This document shows, piece after piece, positions 23,406 through 34,414 of a stretch of DNA of 64,000 bases. The notes below the pieces were generated by a model. The model was given only the letters and a program-made list of their open reading frames with translations. It made no database searches and was not told the origin of the DNA. Position numbers and translations under genes: made by a program. The stretch is from assembly GCA_907165135.1 (NCBI GenBank), contig OU015569.1, forward strand, positions 6,014,001 through 6,078,000, in the 5' to 3' direction. Every line of letters begins with the position of its first letter. Positions within the stretch are counted from its first letter, which is position 1. The DNA is from Oikopleura dioica (Eukaryota > Chordata > Appendicularia > Copelata > Oikopleuridae).

Positions 23406-23801
23406 TTGAGTGGGCAAAAACAAGCAGCGAGGTCAATCCGGGGATGTGAGATTGTTCCTGGCGCGATTTTCGAACTTCTTGACGGATTTACCAAGCGCGT
23501 CCTTTACTTAGAGAAGAGAAATGGCTGCGAAAATTTTTGCCTGCTGGATAATACGCCGGCAAATCGGGAAGACTTTCACTACGCTTGTAAAACAGAGGAC
23601 CACTTTAAACAAGTGCAAAGTGCTCTCGGAATCCAGCCGGGATCTATTCACTACCACTATGAACTAAGTAGATTCAACTGTACTTCGATTCATTTTCTCC
23701 TTTCGAGTGATAGAAAATGGTATCAAGAAGCTTTCAAGCAGCTTTGTGGCGGTATTCAAGAGATCTGCCAACCATGCCAATCATTTCAGCGCGCTTTCTG
23801 A
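23406..23801 (+). CDS. Possible LRAT-like (NlpC/P60 superfamily) domain exon
   Basis: An open frame of about 131 codons follows a possible acceptor (GGATTAG|GCGACC). It has no ATG near its start, so it may be an internal or last exon. It begins with PGAIFELLDG, like the entry strand of LRAT/H-rev107 folds. About 75 residues later it has ALGIQPGSIHYHYELSRFNC, which resembles the LRAT pattern in which a helix leads into the catalytic NC motif. The first catalytic His (usually in an HxxxYxG context) is not visible. Enzyme activity is therefore doubtful and the family call is tentative. The stop is at 23801, but a GT at about 23751 could splice onward. Confidence 0.3.
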   Translation: MSGQKQAARSIRGCEIVPGAIFELLDGFTKRVLYLEKRNGCENFCLLDNTPANREDFHYACKTEDHFKQVQSALGIQPGSIHYHYELSRFNCTSIHFLLSSDRKWYQEAFKQLCGGIQEICQPCQSFQRAF

Positions 23802-25088
23802 TGCATTCCGGTTCGATATTGAAAAACCGCATGCGCATTGTGCAAAATTACAAATGAATGATAGAAATTTTATTCAGTTTTTACTGCCCTTAGGTACAAC
23901 GCCCTCTACCCAAGAATATTGCAAGGGGGTTTTTCACGTGTTTTTTTGAAAATCTACGCTTCCCTCAAAATATGCATTGTAGTGCGTGCAGTTTCAGTGT
24001 TAGAAAGACACCGGGTGGCTTCAGTGTTCCGGATCGACCACTAAAAGCGGAATGTGACCACAATTGCGATTTTGGCGGTTCGACAAAGCTAAAAATGAGG
24101 AGTTGTATTCACTGGCCAGCGCTGGTGGACGCTTGCGGTCAATCACTAAAATTGACAAAATACGACTTCTTTTCTGAAAATTTCGAAAGATAAATCAGCT
24201 ACCAAGAAACGCTTCCACTTTTAAATTTGGCTCAGAGTTAATGAAATCAAGTGTACAACAGATACGGAACTCGAGAAGCCAGCTCGATGCAATTTAAGTT
24301 TCACGTATTATCTCTCCTTCACCTTTTTCAACCCCAAATGCCAAATCGAAGCGATCGGCCGGTCCATATCAAACTGAATTGTCTGTGTACAGCTCTGTTC
24401 TAATTCACTTAAATTGCCATTTTAGAAATAAATTTTCATTTTCTTGGGCGGAAACGGAAAGAAAGGAACAGTCGTCAAAATCCTTAATTTTTATTTTTAA
24501 TCAAAACATGCCAAAAAGCACTCTTATGATAGGTGTCTTATTTATCATGCAAACTGCAAAATAGTTCCCAATTTTCTCAGCATTCTAAGAGTTGTGTTAG
24601 TAACTTATTATTCGCGTAAGGCGCCACTTATGAGGGCATTTAAGCGATAACAACATGTTGATTCTAGATTTGGTGATGGAGCTGATTTGCGTCTTTTAAA
24701 CTGAACATTGCTCCTGTGGCTTTGTAAAAATGACCTCAAGTTAGTGTTAGCGCACACAGAAATCTGGCTGGAGTTGGTGGCGAGCAAAGTCCGAAGTTTT
24801 TAAAGCACAGCTTGACGGGAGAACCTTGATGCCACTCGTAAAGAGCTGCACGAAAAAGAACAAACATATTTACACAGGAACCGTCCTCAAACATTGTTCG
24901 AGATTAGGAAATCACTACTTGAACCGACATCTAACTGACATTTTTTAATTTGCTTTTTTTCACTTGCTTTAAAATTTTTGTGATCTAAAAGAAGAAACAT
25001 GTCGCTCGTTAATTAATTAAGAGAGTCACTTCCGGTCAACTTTAAGAAATAACTTACCTTTTATTTCTACGAGAAAAAAAACACAAAA
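23802..25088. other. Intergenic region upstream of the SLC7 gene
   Basis: No supported gene. Short plus-strand ORFs (23972-24193, 24379-24564) lack protein-like features or splice partners. The composition is AT-rich close to the transporter start. Confidence 0.4.
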
Positions 25089-28000
25089 ATGGGTCTGCGC
25101 CGGAGTATCGGCTTCATCTCCGGCAGTGGGTTGACTATTGGTAGGCTTTTGATCCTTCATTTGTCATTTTTATGTGCATTTTAGGTGCAATGGTTGGCAG
25201 CGGGATTTTTATGTCTCCCGGAGAAGTTCTAGGGGCAGCTGGTTCTGTCGGAACGTCACTTCTAATGTGGGGCACCTGCGGACTCATCTCTTGTGCTGGG
25301 GCTCTTTGTTTCTTAGCCGAGTTTCGCTCATTCTTGACATTTCACAAAATGCATGTCTGTTTCCAACGCTAAACTCTTCCGCAGAGCTTGGTCTAATGTA
25401 TCCAGAGTCAGGGGGAGCCTATGTTTATATCAACGAGGCTCTTGGAGATCTCTTCGCATTTTTGTACGCGTGGTCGTCGATTCTCATCGTTCGCCCGGCG
25501 TCAGGTAAAATTCCAGAGTCACACTGCTCCGAATTTAAATTCTAGCTGCAATCGGTGCCGTTTCATTTGCTGACTATATGTGTGAGGTGTTTTACGAGCC
25601 AGGCTGTGCGCCGTCGCTTTTGAAGAAGCTTATTGGAATGTCTCTCATTCTCTTCCTTGGAATGGTCAACGCCAAGAGCCTGAAACTCTCAAGCCTAGTT
25701 TCTCGCGATCAACAACTTTAGTTTAGATCGTTTTTAACCTGAAAATTTGAGTGGAGCCGTCGCCACTTGGATTGAACGAGCGTATTTTATCTTCGAGATG
25801 CGCTCTCGATGAGACCAGGCGTATTTACACCAAATAAAAAGTTCGGTGTATGATTTGACTGGAATTAGGCTAGCGCGGCGTCATTCAGCGTGCGTTAATC
25901 GTATTTGGTTGGAAACAAACCCGCAGAATTAGCTTCACGAGTGAGGAATAAAAATGGGCTCCCTTTTTTGGTATTCATCCGTTAATGAATTATTTTAGTC
26001 AAGTTTATTTCTGTAATTTCGTGCGGGCACAAATTGATCCTCTTTGAACCTATAAAATCGTAAAGAGAAGAATGTCTCTCTTTTTCTATGGAGATAAGAG
26101 ATGTTAACCCTAATCACCATTGCCGGCCATCAAAGGCCACTTTCGAAGCTGGAAATGTACTCTTGAATATTCCTTCCGTTGTGTTCCTTTCAAACCCCAG
26201 TAACATAATTTTCTTGCTAACTCGAAACGGTGAAAATAAAACGAATGCAGAAACTTTTCCCAGCTGGTTGAATAATCTATCGACGGTCGGGAAGGTGTTG
26301 GCTCTCATAATTATCATTATCTGTGGAATCGTCAACCTGTTCAAGGGCTACACCGAACATTTGCAGCAAGGTTTCGAGCCAATAGAAAATGACTTCAAAA
26401 TATCTGTCGGTGAGTGTTTCCTAGTGTAAGGCGAGAACGGACTTTAATATACATTCAGGTGCACTTGCTTCAGCGTTTTACGCAGGAATGTGGAGTTTTG
26501 ATGGATGGGAGGCATTGACAAGGCTTTTACAAGAATGAAATAGCATGCACTCACCAATTGAGAATGCACACGTCAAGAAATGAAAAAAGTCATTTTCAAA
26601 AAAGCCTTCTTTAGAACTCTGTGGGGGAAGAAGTGGCTAATCCTGGAAAGACAAAGTTTTATATCCTTCATGAAAGGCCGTGTAGACAGTCGGAACAAAG
26701 TACGATGTTTAAAACTTAACAAAGAATTTTCCAAGAGTCATTTGAAACACGTTCTAAGATTCACTTTAGTTTGGAAGTTTCTTTTAGAGCCAGATTCGTA
26801 ACAAATCTAGAACAGTAAGCAGCACAGCCGTCCCTTTTGTCTCGCCACGGATATAAACGAAATGAAAAACGGTAGAAGAGCGATTTATTTATATCCGTTT
26901 TAAAGATTCTGTACGTGCTGACAAACGTAGCTTATCTTACCCTGCTTTCGCCGACCCAGGTGGTGTCTTCGGACGCACTGGCTTTTTCTTTCGCAAGTTT
27001 GGGTCGATCCAATCTTTTTAAACAAGTTATAAGAGATGTTTAACCCGTGAAAACGCAAGTACTCGTCCGAGTTTGCGCTTTTTATGGCCGCTTCCGTTGC
27101 GCTGAGCACGTTTGGAGCTGCAAATGGGCATGGGATAATATCGAGATCACTGTGTTTCTATAAAGAGAATCGCACTCTAATCTAAGGGTATACTGCTCAT
27201 GCTGGTAAGAGTTTAGGCCTTTTTGTACCTTAATTCATTCGGCTGGTGCGGCTTATCAGTTTGCGCTAATCCGATCTATTGGTCGAAATAATCGCCGCTG
27301 CGGCACACTCGTCGAGTTGCCAATAAATCCAAACCGCGGAAACGGACAAACCAAACTCTGCTGTGCTTTGTATATTGTACGAATATCAGCCCGGCGCTCA
27401 CTTCTACAATAAAATTCTACGAGTATCCCTTTCTAAAGAAATTGTCTGACTGGAGCGCGACTGACCTTAGCTGGCGCTAGAAATGGACATCTGCCGCGGA
27501 TGCTTGCTTATTTGAGCATTACTGAGCGACTGCCGATTCTCTCGGTGATTTTTAACTCAGGAGAGGCTTGTAAAACAAGAAGCCTTTTTATAAAAAGCTT
27601 TTATAGCCCGAGAAGCTCTTTCAATAATTCTCCTCATTCCAGAAAACTCGAATTTCTTAACCCTTGTAAAGTAAGTCAAGATAAGTGAAGCCAGGGCCGC
27701 TGATTACTTCGCAGACGTTAATCTTCGCTCAAAATGCAGCTGCGAACTTTTTGGTGACCGCATTTTTCAATCTCAAGTTCTTTTTAATTTACCCTGACGC
27801 GTGGACTCCTCTTGGGTTTCAAAGCAAAATTCTAGCTTTACGGGCTTCACGATCTGGATATTCTACGGAATGGCGTTCGCCGCAGTTTTGATTCTACGAT
27901 GGAAATGTCCCGATATTCGCCGCCGGTACAAAGTACCCCTGACAAAGTTTTTACAATTTAGTCCTTGAACTGCACAAATCTCGCAAAATGAGCGGCCGCT

Positions 28001-29056
28001 CCCTTGATATCGAAAAGTTAAACGTTTTCGTCGCGCATTACTAGAACATAGTGTCGATTCGAGGGCGCCGCTTTCCGGCAGAGATCTTTGAAAAACTGGG
28101 CGCCAGATACTTCCGATTCTTTGCGCTCTTGTTGCGCTTTTTATGACCATAGGAAGGGGTTTCACTGCAGTAATATTCATTAAGCAGGTGCTCTGAAACC
28201 AGTAAAGCACCGATCGTCGCCAGTCCGGAAATCGAGTATTTAGGAACGCGTTTCAAAACACCTCCTTCGATGATGCTTTTGACGAAATGCTAATTTAAAT
28301 TTTTGAATTTTCGAAAAGTTTTGAAATTCGGGAAAACCAGTGGTGTGCGGAATCATTGCTGCCGGCTTGCTAATTTACATTCCCTTACGGCTGGAATTCG
28401 TAAGTTGCATAATTTTAAATAATTACCATCGCAAACAAACTTTTCACAATTCAGCTATTCAAATATTCACAGTATATTATAAACAATATTCGCGCAATTT
28501 AACCAGCAAAAAACAATTGTCATACTAATGAAAAATTTTTAATCCGCTAAAAAAACTTAAATTTCGAATAGAAAACGAATTTTTTGCGAAGAGAAATAAT
28601 ATCGATTATATTCTGATTCTTGGGGCTGCAAGCGCGAGAATTATTCGATTGAATTCGGTACAGTTCCCTTTTCAAGTACTACGCCCCACTACTGCTTTTT
28701 GTCGAGGCAGGTGCGCATTTCGCCAACCGCTATTAGAATTTCGGCAGTGGCGGTAATATTCGCCACCAGAAGGCGCCAAGCGTCAGCTGTTGCATCAATA
28801 AAGAGACAGCCCGAGTTTATATGCCGGCTTCGACGAGGGCTAAGTTCGCCTCATAAATTTCCGTGTTTCGAAAATTGCCGACGGTGGATTTAAACGGCAC
28901 CCTCGCGGGGATAAGGAATTTAGCCCCGCTGCCTAAATCACTCCACCAGTCACTGTAAAATCAGGCGTTTCATCGGCCCATGCTCAGGACGGCCTTGCTG
29001 CCTTTTAATTCTTATTTTTAGTCGTTTTCGCTGGGAGTACGTGCAATTAACTGGAT
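25089..29056 (+). CDS. SLC7-type (light-chain/b(0,+)-like) amino-acid transporter
   Basis: Exons recognised: 25089-25140 and 25185-about 25331 (with IGAMVGSGIFMSPGEVLG, the substrate-binding GSG of TM1), about 25386-25505 (GLMYPESGGAYVYI), 25546-about 25715, about 26265-26410 (KVLALIIIIICG), about 26459-26523 (AFYAGMWSFDGWEAL), about 26905-26995 (LTNVAYLTLLSP), about 27045-27120 (ALSTFGAANG), 27471-about 27557 (GARNGHLPRMLAYLS), about 27834-27941 (FTIWIFYGMAF, ILRWKCPDIRRRYKVP), about 28335-28400 and a possible last exon to 29056. These match TM1 to about TM11 of heteromeric amino-acid transporters. Introns are much longer than in neighbouring genes. The exon 2/3 junction lacks a GT-AG site giving the expected Leu-Ala-Glu-Leu-Gly, and the EE-K-N-P loop is only weakly represented (about 26845). 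A decayed or unusually spliced copy is possible. Confidence 0.8.
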
Positions 29057-31096
29057 AGAAAAGCAATTACAGGTTAGCCTACCTTTATATTTTCCAATTT
29101 TATTTTGATAAAAATACTATCACGCAGAAGAACGTTTGCCACCGAAACATATAATTTAGCTTCTGCTCGAGGTAGCACCATACGAAAAGCTAGCCAGCGA
29201 GTAAAAGAAAAAAAGAAAGCAGACTTTGAATTTTGCAAATTAACACTTCTGAATAAAGATTGCTGAGCGGTCCTAACACCGCCCGTGACAGAGTTCTTTG
29301 GTCCAGCGCTTCGAAAAGAACAGTTACAGATAATCTAATTAGCCAAATAAACAGCCAGTGCTACTTCTTTTATCAGCGAAGTTAAGCTGCCCAAAGAGAG
29401 TATCTCCGTAGATAATCTGAAATTGTGACACTCTCCTATTTCCAGAATCTATCAAAGCAGATGATCCGGCACTCGAGCGTATCAGAGGATCTTCCATCTC
29501 GAATGTTCATCCTTGGCGCGATCCGTTGCGGCGTCGCGTCACTGTGGCAAGTGAGCTGCAGTTATCTCGAGTTCTATCTTGGCGGAGCGAGAGTTCAGGG
29601 CGAACTGCGCGTGCTGACCTCGCTGCCGAATGCGATAAGACTGCCTTCTGATTTTGCGAGCGTGTGATCTGCGTTGCGCCTGTTTACGGGCGCACCCTTG
29701 TTCATCGGATTAAAACGAAACTTTGGAAGGCGGTTTTTAGTTTTTGTTTGGTAGCAAAGACAAACTAGTTTATTGTGTGATGCGCGACAAAAAATGGGCC
29801 GTCGGTAGCAGAAGTGATTTTGCGAACTATTACGTAACAAGTTACAAAAAAGATAGATTGTCGAAATAATAGATCCCAAGCAGACACAAGTCAAGAAATG
29901 ACAGAAAAAGTAATGGCAAAGCACGTGAGCCGGATTTAAACGGTTAAAGGAGGGTGGTTGATTATGGATAAGAAGAGAGTAATAATATTTATTAAGAGAT
30001 AGAAGACAGAGTGAGAGATAGAGTGATGAACGGTAGCTGGTGTTGGTCGTTGGTGGGGTTCGATCGGATTGGTGCGATAACTGGTGTTTAATGAGATAGT
30101 ATGAGTGATTACCGCAGTTGGCTTCTGCGTGCCTGAAGCCTAGGGCCGGGCGGACAGAGTGCCCGAATCCAGCCACACCTTGGGGCAAGGCACGACCTGA
30201 AATTATCACCAGAGCAGGCGGGTGCTGGACGAGTCGGGGCACGCGGCAGAAGCCAGCGTGCAGCTCGGTGCGGCTGCGTGCGCGACTCCTCCTGCACTCG
30301 CCCGCGCTGCTGTGATCCGGGCAAGGTGCATCTTTGCTAAAAATATATAAAATTGAAATATAATTCTACTATACAGTAATTTCCATTTCTGACTCGCCGC
30401 ATGTTGTCTCGCGCCACATTCACTATAGTTAATATGTAAAATATATAGAATTTAATTAATAATAATAAATCGATACTGTTAATGAATGCGAACAGCGCGA
30501 GCGTTCTAGTGTGGCGCGTCGGACATGTCGTAGTACCATAGCTCCTGTCCAATATAAATCATAGATATGTAATATGAAAAATATTGCTCGTTATTGGACA
30601 AGAATTATGCTAGTGTGTGGGCTGCGAATAATTTTTTTACAAATATCTGCGAATAACGCATTTTTGAAATAATGCGAGTACCACGCGATCGATCGCGTTA
30701 CAGCAGCAGAATTGCGTGTTTTTTGATGTAGTTATAGATTTGATCGGAAATTAAATAGGGTCGTAGGTTGGTTTCGTCCTGTGTGGTTTTAGTGTGTAGG
30801 TTTGTCTGGGTTTGTTTTGATTGGTGCGTGTGTTTTTGGTGGTAGGCTTGATATAATGGTGTGACGAGCTAATGAACGAGTTTTTTGAACAATATTTGAA
30901 CTTTTTGAAAAAAGCGAATTGATGAATAAATATCTGTAGTGTGCCTAAAGCGTAGGTTGATATATCCGGGTTAGCCTAGTGGCTAGTTGACTATAGAAAC
31001 TGGAACTGTGCGTGGGTTGTTGGTGTTGTAGGCGTCGTTTCTTCAGAGTCGATATAGCCAATCAGATTCTTCGACGGGCTAGGATTCTGGCAGGCG
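29057..31096. other. Intergenic / 3'UTR region with a GC-rich island
   Basis: AT-rich DNA downstream of both the SLC7 gene (plus) and the sulfotransferase (minus). A sharply GC-rich block at about 30105-30315 is open on both strands for 65-71 codons but has no recognisable domain. The plus ORF at 29425-29667 is also unsupported. Part of the 30.1-31.1 kb stretch may be the sulfotransferase 3'UTR; no clear end was found. Confidence 0.35.
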
Positions 31097-34000
31097 CTAA
31101 CTGCTGCGGAGCGCGCCACCGGCAATTTGTTCGAAGAGGGTTAAAGACGCTGCTTTTTGTTCCTCTGTTGGTTTCGTTAAGCCCGGAATCGACTTGTACA
31201 TCTTGTCACGCAAGAACTCGCCTAAAATATTTACGTTTGGTGATTGTTTTAGACGATGCACGTAATGTAGCGTGTTAAACATACCATAAACGGTCTCAGA
31301 CCAGGCCAAGTGTTTGCATTTGTCGGTCGGGTGTGGTCGCAGTTTTGCGCCGAGGATCCAGGGCTTCTTCTTGAATGGCTTAAAAGAAGCGGTGAGAAAG
31401 TGCTGGCGTAATTGTGGCTCACCTCGTACGCCTGGATGCATTCGGTCTCGGCGGCTTTCTGCTCAGCGCGGAAAGCTTCAAGCTCCGAATTCATCTTGTC
31501 AACGCCGAAGGCCTCCACGCGCTGCCAAAAGGTCTTGTTGAAGTAGTCGTACAGCTGGTGGTCGGCGTGGTTCCAGTCCAAGATTTTCTTAGAGAGCTCA
31601 GGGTTGACCTGAATTACTTTGTTAAATATATTCACCACCGGCGCATTCGAAATCTTTATGAAGCAGGATTAGCGCCACTGTAAGAAAGGAAAATAAAAGA
31701 AGAAACATATTTTGGGAAATTCTAGTCTGTCGCATGTCAGTCTCGCGTCCTTTCCCAGGGAGTCTTTATACCTCAGCTTTCGCCTCCTCGATTCTCATTT
31801 TGAATTTGATGTAAACAATGTCGTCCCAGTCCCAGCAAAGCAGATGCTTCATCAAAATCAGCGACTCGTCGAAGAAATCGGTAAGGAGAATGAGAGTGAA
31901 GTGCTGGTCCATCTGCTGGATCGCCTGTTGCACGTAAGCTTCGTCGTCAGCGCGGTTCACGTCGAATCTGAAATGCCGGGCTTAGAACGCAAACGTGCAG
32001 TTTAATAACGCAGACAATCTAATACTAGCTTGCAAAAAGTGGCGCTACTTTCGCGCCAAGGGCGTCCAGCTGGGCCCCGTGCACCGAGTCCTAACAGCGA
32101 GCCACAATTGTCAAAAGTGGGGATAGATAAAATGCGCGCTAAAGTATCCCGGCTTTGGCGCAATGTTTCCGCCCGCCGCAAGTTCCTTCACTCCAATTAT
32201 CACGTGAAGGTCGAACTTTTGCAGAATTATAGCGCGCCGATCAGAGCGCAGGTCGTGACCAGCGGCTTTGGGTAGAAGAAACGACTAGAAAACGGACAAA
32301 GTCGAGAATTAAAAAGAAAAACTTTGAAAGTTTCTCGTCTAAGAGCCTATTTCTGCTTGCTTTGGCGTGAACTTTTCGAAATTTTATGTTCCATTATTTA
32401 CTTCCGACGGGAGAAAGCAAGTGCAGTAGCCGCGTGACCCGGAATTAAAGTTAAGACCCAAAATAGTCCCTTCCTTGGGACCTTCTAACCGGCGCGGGTC
32501 CGTTTGTGGCGTAAATATGAAAACTGTGGTTGGCCGAACCCCGCGGGCAGGTGCTTCGCCATACGAACGGACATATTCAACTAAGTTTTTCTTGATTAAA
32601 ATACTATAAACATGTTACGGGTAGTTGCCTCTGCGCGAATATAACAACCACTCGCAGTGGAATTCAGGCTTTGTGGTCAGACGTACCCAATATCAAAGAA
32701 CATGTGATTTTTGGATCGGAAGTACCAGTCGGTGTCGCGTTTGAAGTACTTGGTCGGGTCGGCGTAGAAAGTCTTCAGTCGTTCGGTTGTATTAACATCG
32801 CCAAGCCATTCTTCAAAGGGCATTTGGTCCTGGAAAAAGCCAAACACAGACTCGACGTTATCAACGGGAGATCGAATGATTGTAACGTACCTAAAATATT
32901 ATTGTTAATTCGCTTATCGCACACTGTCGCAAAACAAATTTAGATGCCCTCCTCGCGCGCTCCAGACTATAGTAAACCAGTACTTTTTGCGGAGAAAGCG
33001 GGGAGAAAGCTTTTAGACAGCGTGGACAAATGAGACTCTTTAGAAAATCACTCTCCCGGTTTTGATACTTGGGGATTAACTGAAGCTCACGCTGGGTCAA
33101 GTTGCTCCCGCTTACCCAGCGTGCAGTTTCCACCTGGTTTAAATAGCCTATCTCTAGCTCGCTCAGTTCGAACTTGTTGTCTAGTTACTTACTTCGTGTC
33201 CAGCGGCATGAACTCGTCCAGCTTCCCCTTATTGAATCTGAAGTGATGGCCGAGAACATTGTACTGGGTGAGTTGAGGGTCGATCAGTTGCTTGTCGATG
33301 AATGCTGGGTAGCCTCCCAACTCCCATTTGCCTTCGAGAGGTAGACCGACTGTCAGATTGTGAGTATCTGAATATTTATTTTTAGAATACGGAAGAGCAA
33401 GGTGAAACGGGCGAACCGGGCGGCGGCGCCTTCTCGCGGCCGGAATCATGCGTGACATTAATTCTTACCCCGCAAGGAGACAGTTCTACCGATGTTACCG
33501 GTAGATACTGCCCTACAATTACGAGTGGGGTCAGTGTTACGACAATGTCCGCGTTTGGGGTTTTATTCAATGTACTTTTTTGTTAAATAAAACAACTCAC
33601 CGGCGAAACGCAACATGATGTTGGACATGGTGGAGGAGCCAGTCTTGTGCGTTTTCAGAAAAGCCACGTTTTTGTAAGGTCCATTTTCGCATGTTGGAAA
33701 CGTAAACTAAATCAAAAAGTTCACGAGAGTACTGACCAAACTCAATCAATAAGGTCACCTTCCTTTAGTTTCAATTCTTGTGTTTAGATACTCGCAAATA
33801 ACTCGATTCGATTAGTAATAACTTAAATCGGGGCGAGTGATTAATTAAGGGTGGAGCAGCTAATAGGCTTGAAATCGGAGAATAAGAAAGCGGGCTCCGT
33901 TATTTTCAGTGTTCACTTTTGTTTGAATCGCTTGACTCGCGGAAGTTAACGGAAATTTGATTTAAAATCAGTCTCGTTAGAGCATGTTGTAGTGAACACG

Positions 34001-34414
34001 TAACTTTTTTTAAACTAAAGATAAATTCTAAAGTGAACTCTTACGGGTGACTAAGTTCGAGAAGGTGACGAAAACAGATGGATGTAAATGTAGCTAATCG
34101 CTCTCGAATCATGTGCTAGTGGTTGCTGAAAACATAAAAATTACCGTGCTTGATGAACGTGCCAATGGGGCGGCGGGAGGTGCTTGGGCCATCATTTGTT
34201 GCATCTGTGCTTGTTGTTGGGGGACACGCATACCATTCATGGGGCGCATGCCGGCACCGTAAGGTCCATATGGACCGTAGGGCCCGATGTTTCGTACGTG
34301 GCGTGTAGGAAGCGCATCCGAAGGTTCAGGGTGGTTGATCGTCCACAAAATATAGGCGCAGAGAACGACAAGGGTCAATTTGAAGAAAGGAGGCATCTTG
34401 CGAGCTCGAAGCAT
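31097..34414 (-). CDS. Galactose-3-O-sulfotransferase family enzyme
   Basis: Seven exons (34414-34145, 33706-33601, 33367-33193, 32890-32687, 31967-31772, 31653-31423, 31378-31097) total 1464 nt, or 487 residues, all in phase. It is a type II Golgi protein. A short basic N-terminus and one TM (FKLTLVVLCAYILWTI) precede a stem with GPYGPYGPYG and a Gln/Met-rich stretch. The catalytic domain has the 5'-phosphosulfate loop FLKTHKTGSST and the 3'-phosphate-binding YVTIIRSPV; later DESLILMKHLLCWDWDD is typical of GAL3ST proteins. These transfer sulfate from PAPS to the 3-OH of terminal galactose on glycolipids or glycans; the acceptor cannot be told here. Introns are 44-719 bp, longer than in most genes of the window. 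A GTG codon 30 bp upstream is in frame, but ATG at 34414 fits the TM spacing. Confidence 0.93.

Noticed and set aside
29425-29667. 80-codon plus-strand ORF
   Set aside because: No start context, no splice partner in phase with the SLC7 exons, and no recognisable domain.
29595-30242. 215-codon minus-strand ORF
   Set aside because: Tyr/Leu/Ser-biased sequence from AT-rich DNA plus part of the GC island; no domain or splice context.
30960-31035. tRNA-like A-box (AGCCTAGTGGCTAG)
   Set aside because: No matching B-box (GGTTCRANNCC) and no cloverleaf pairing.
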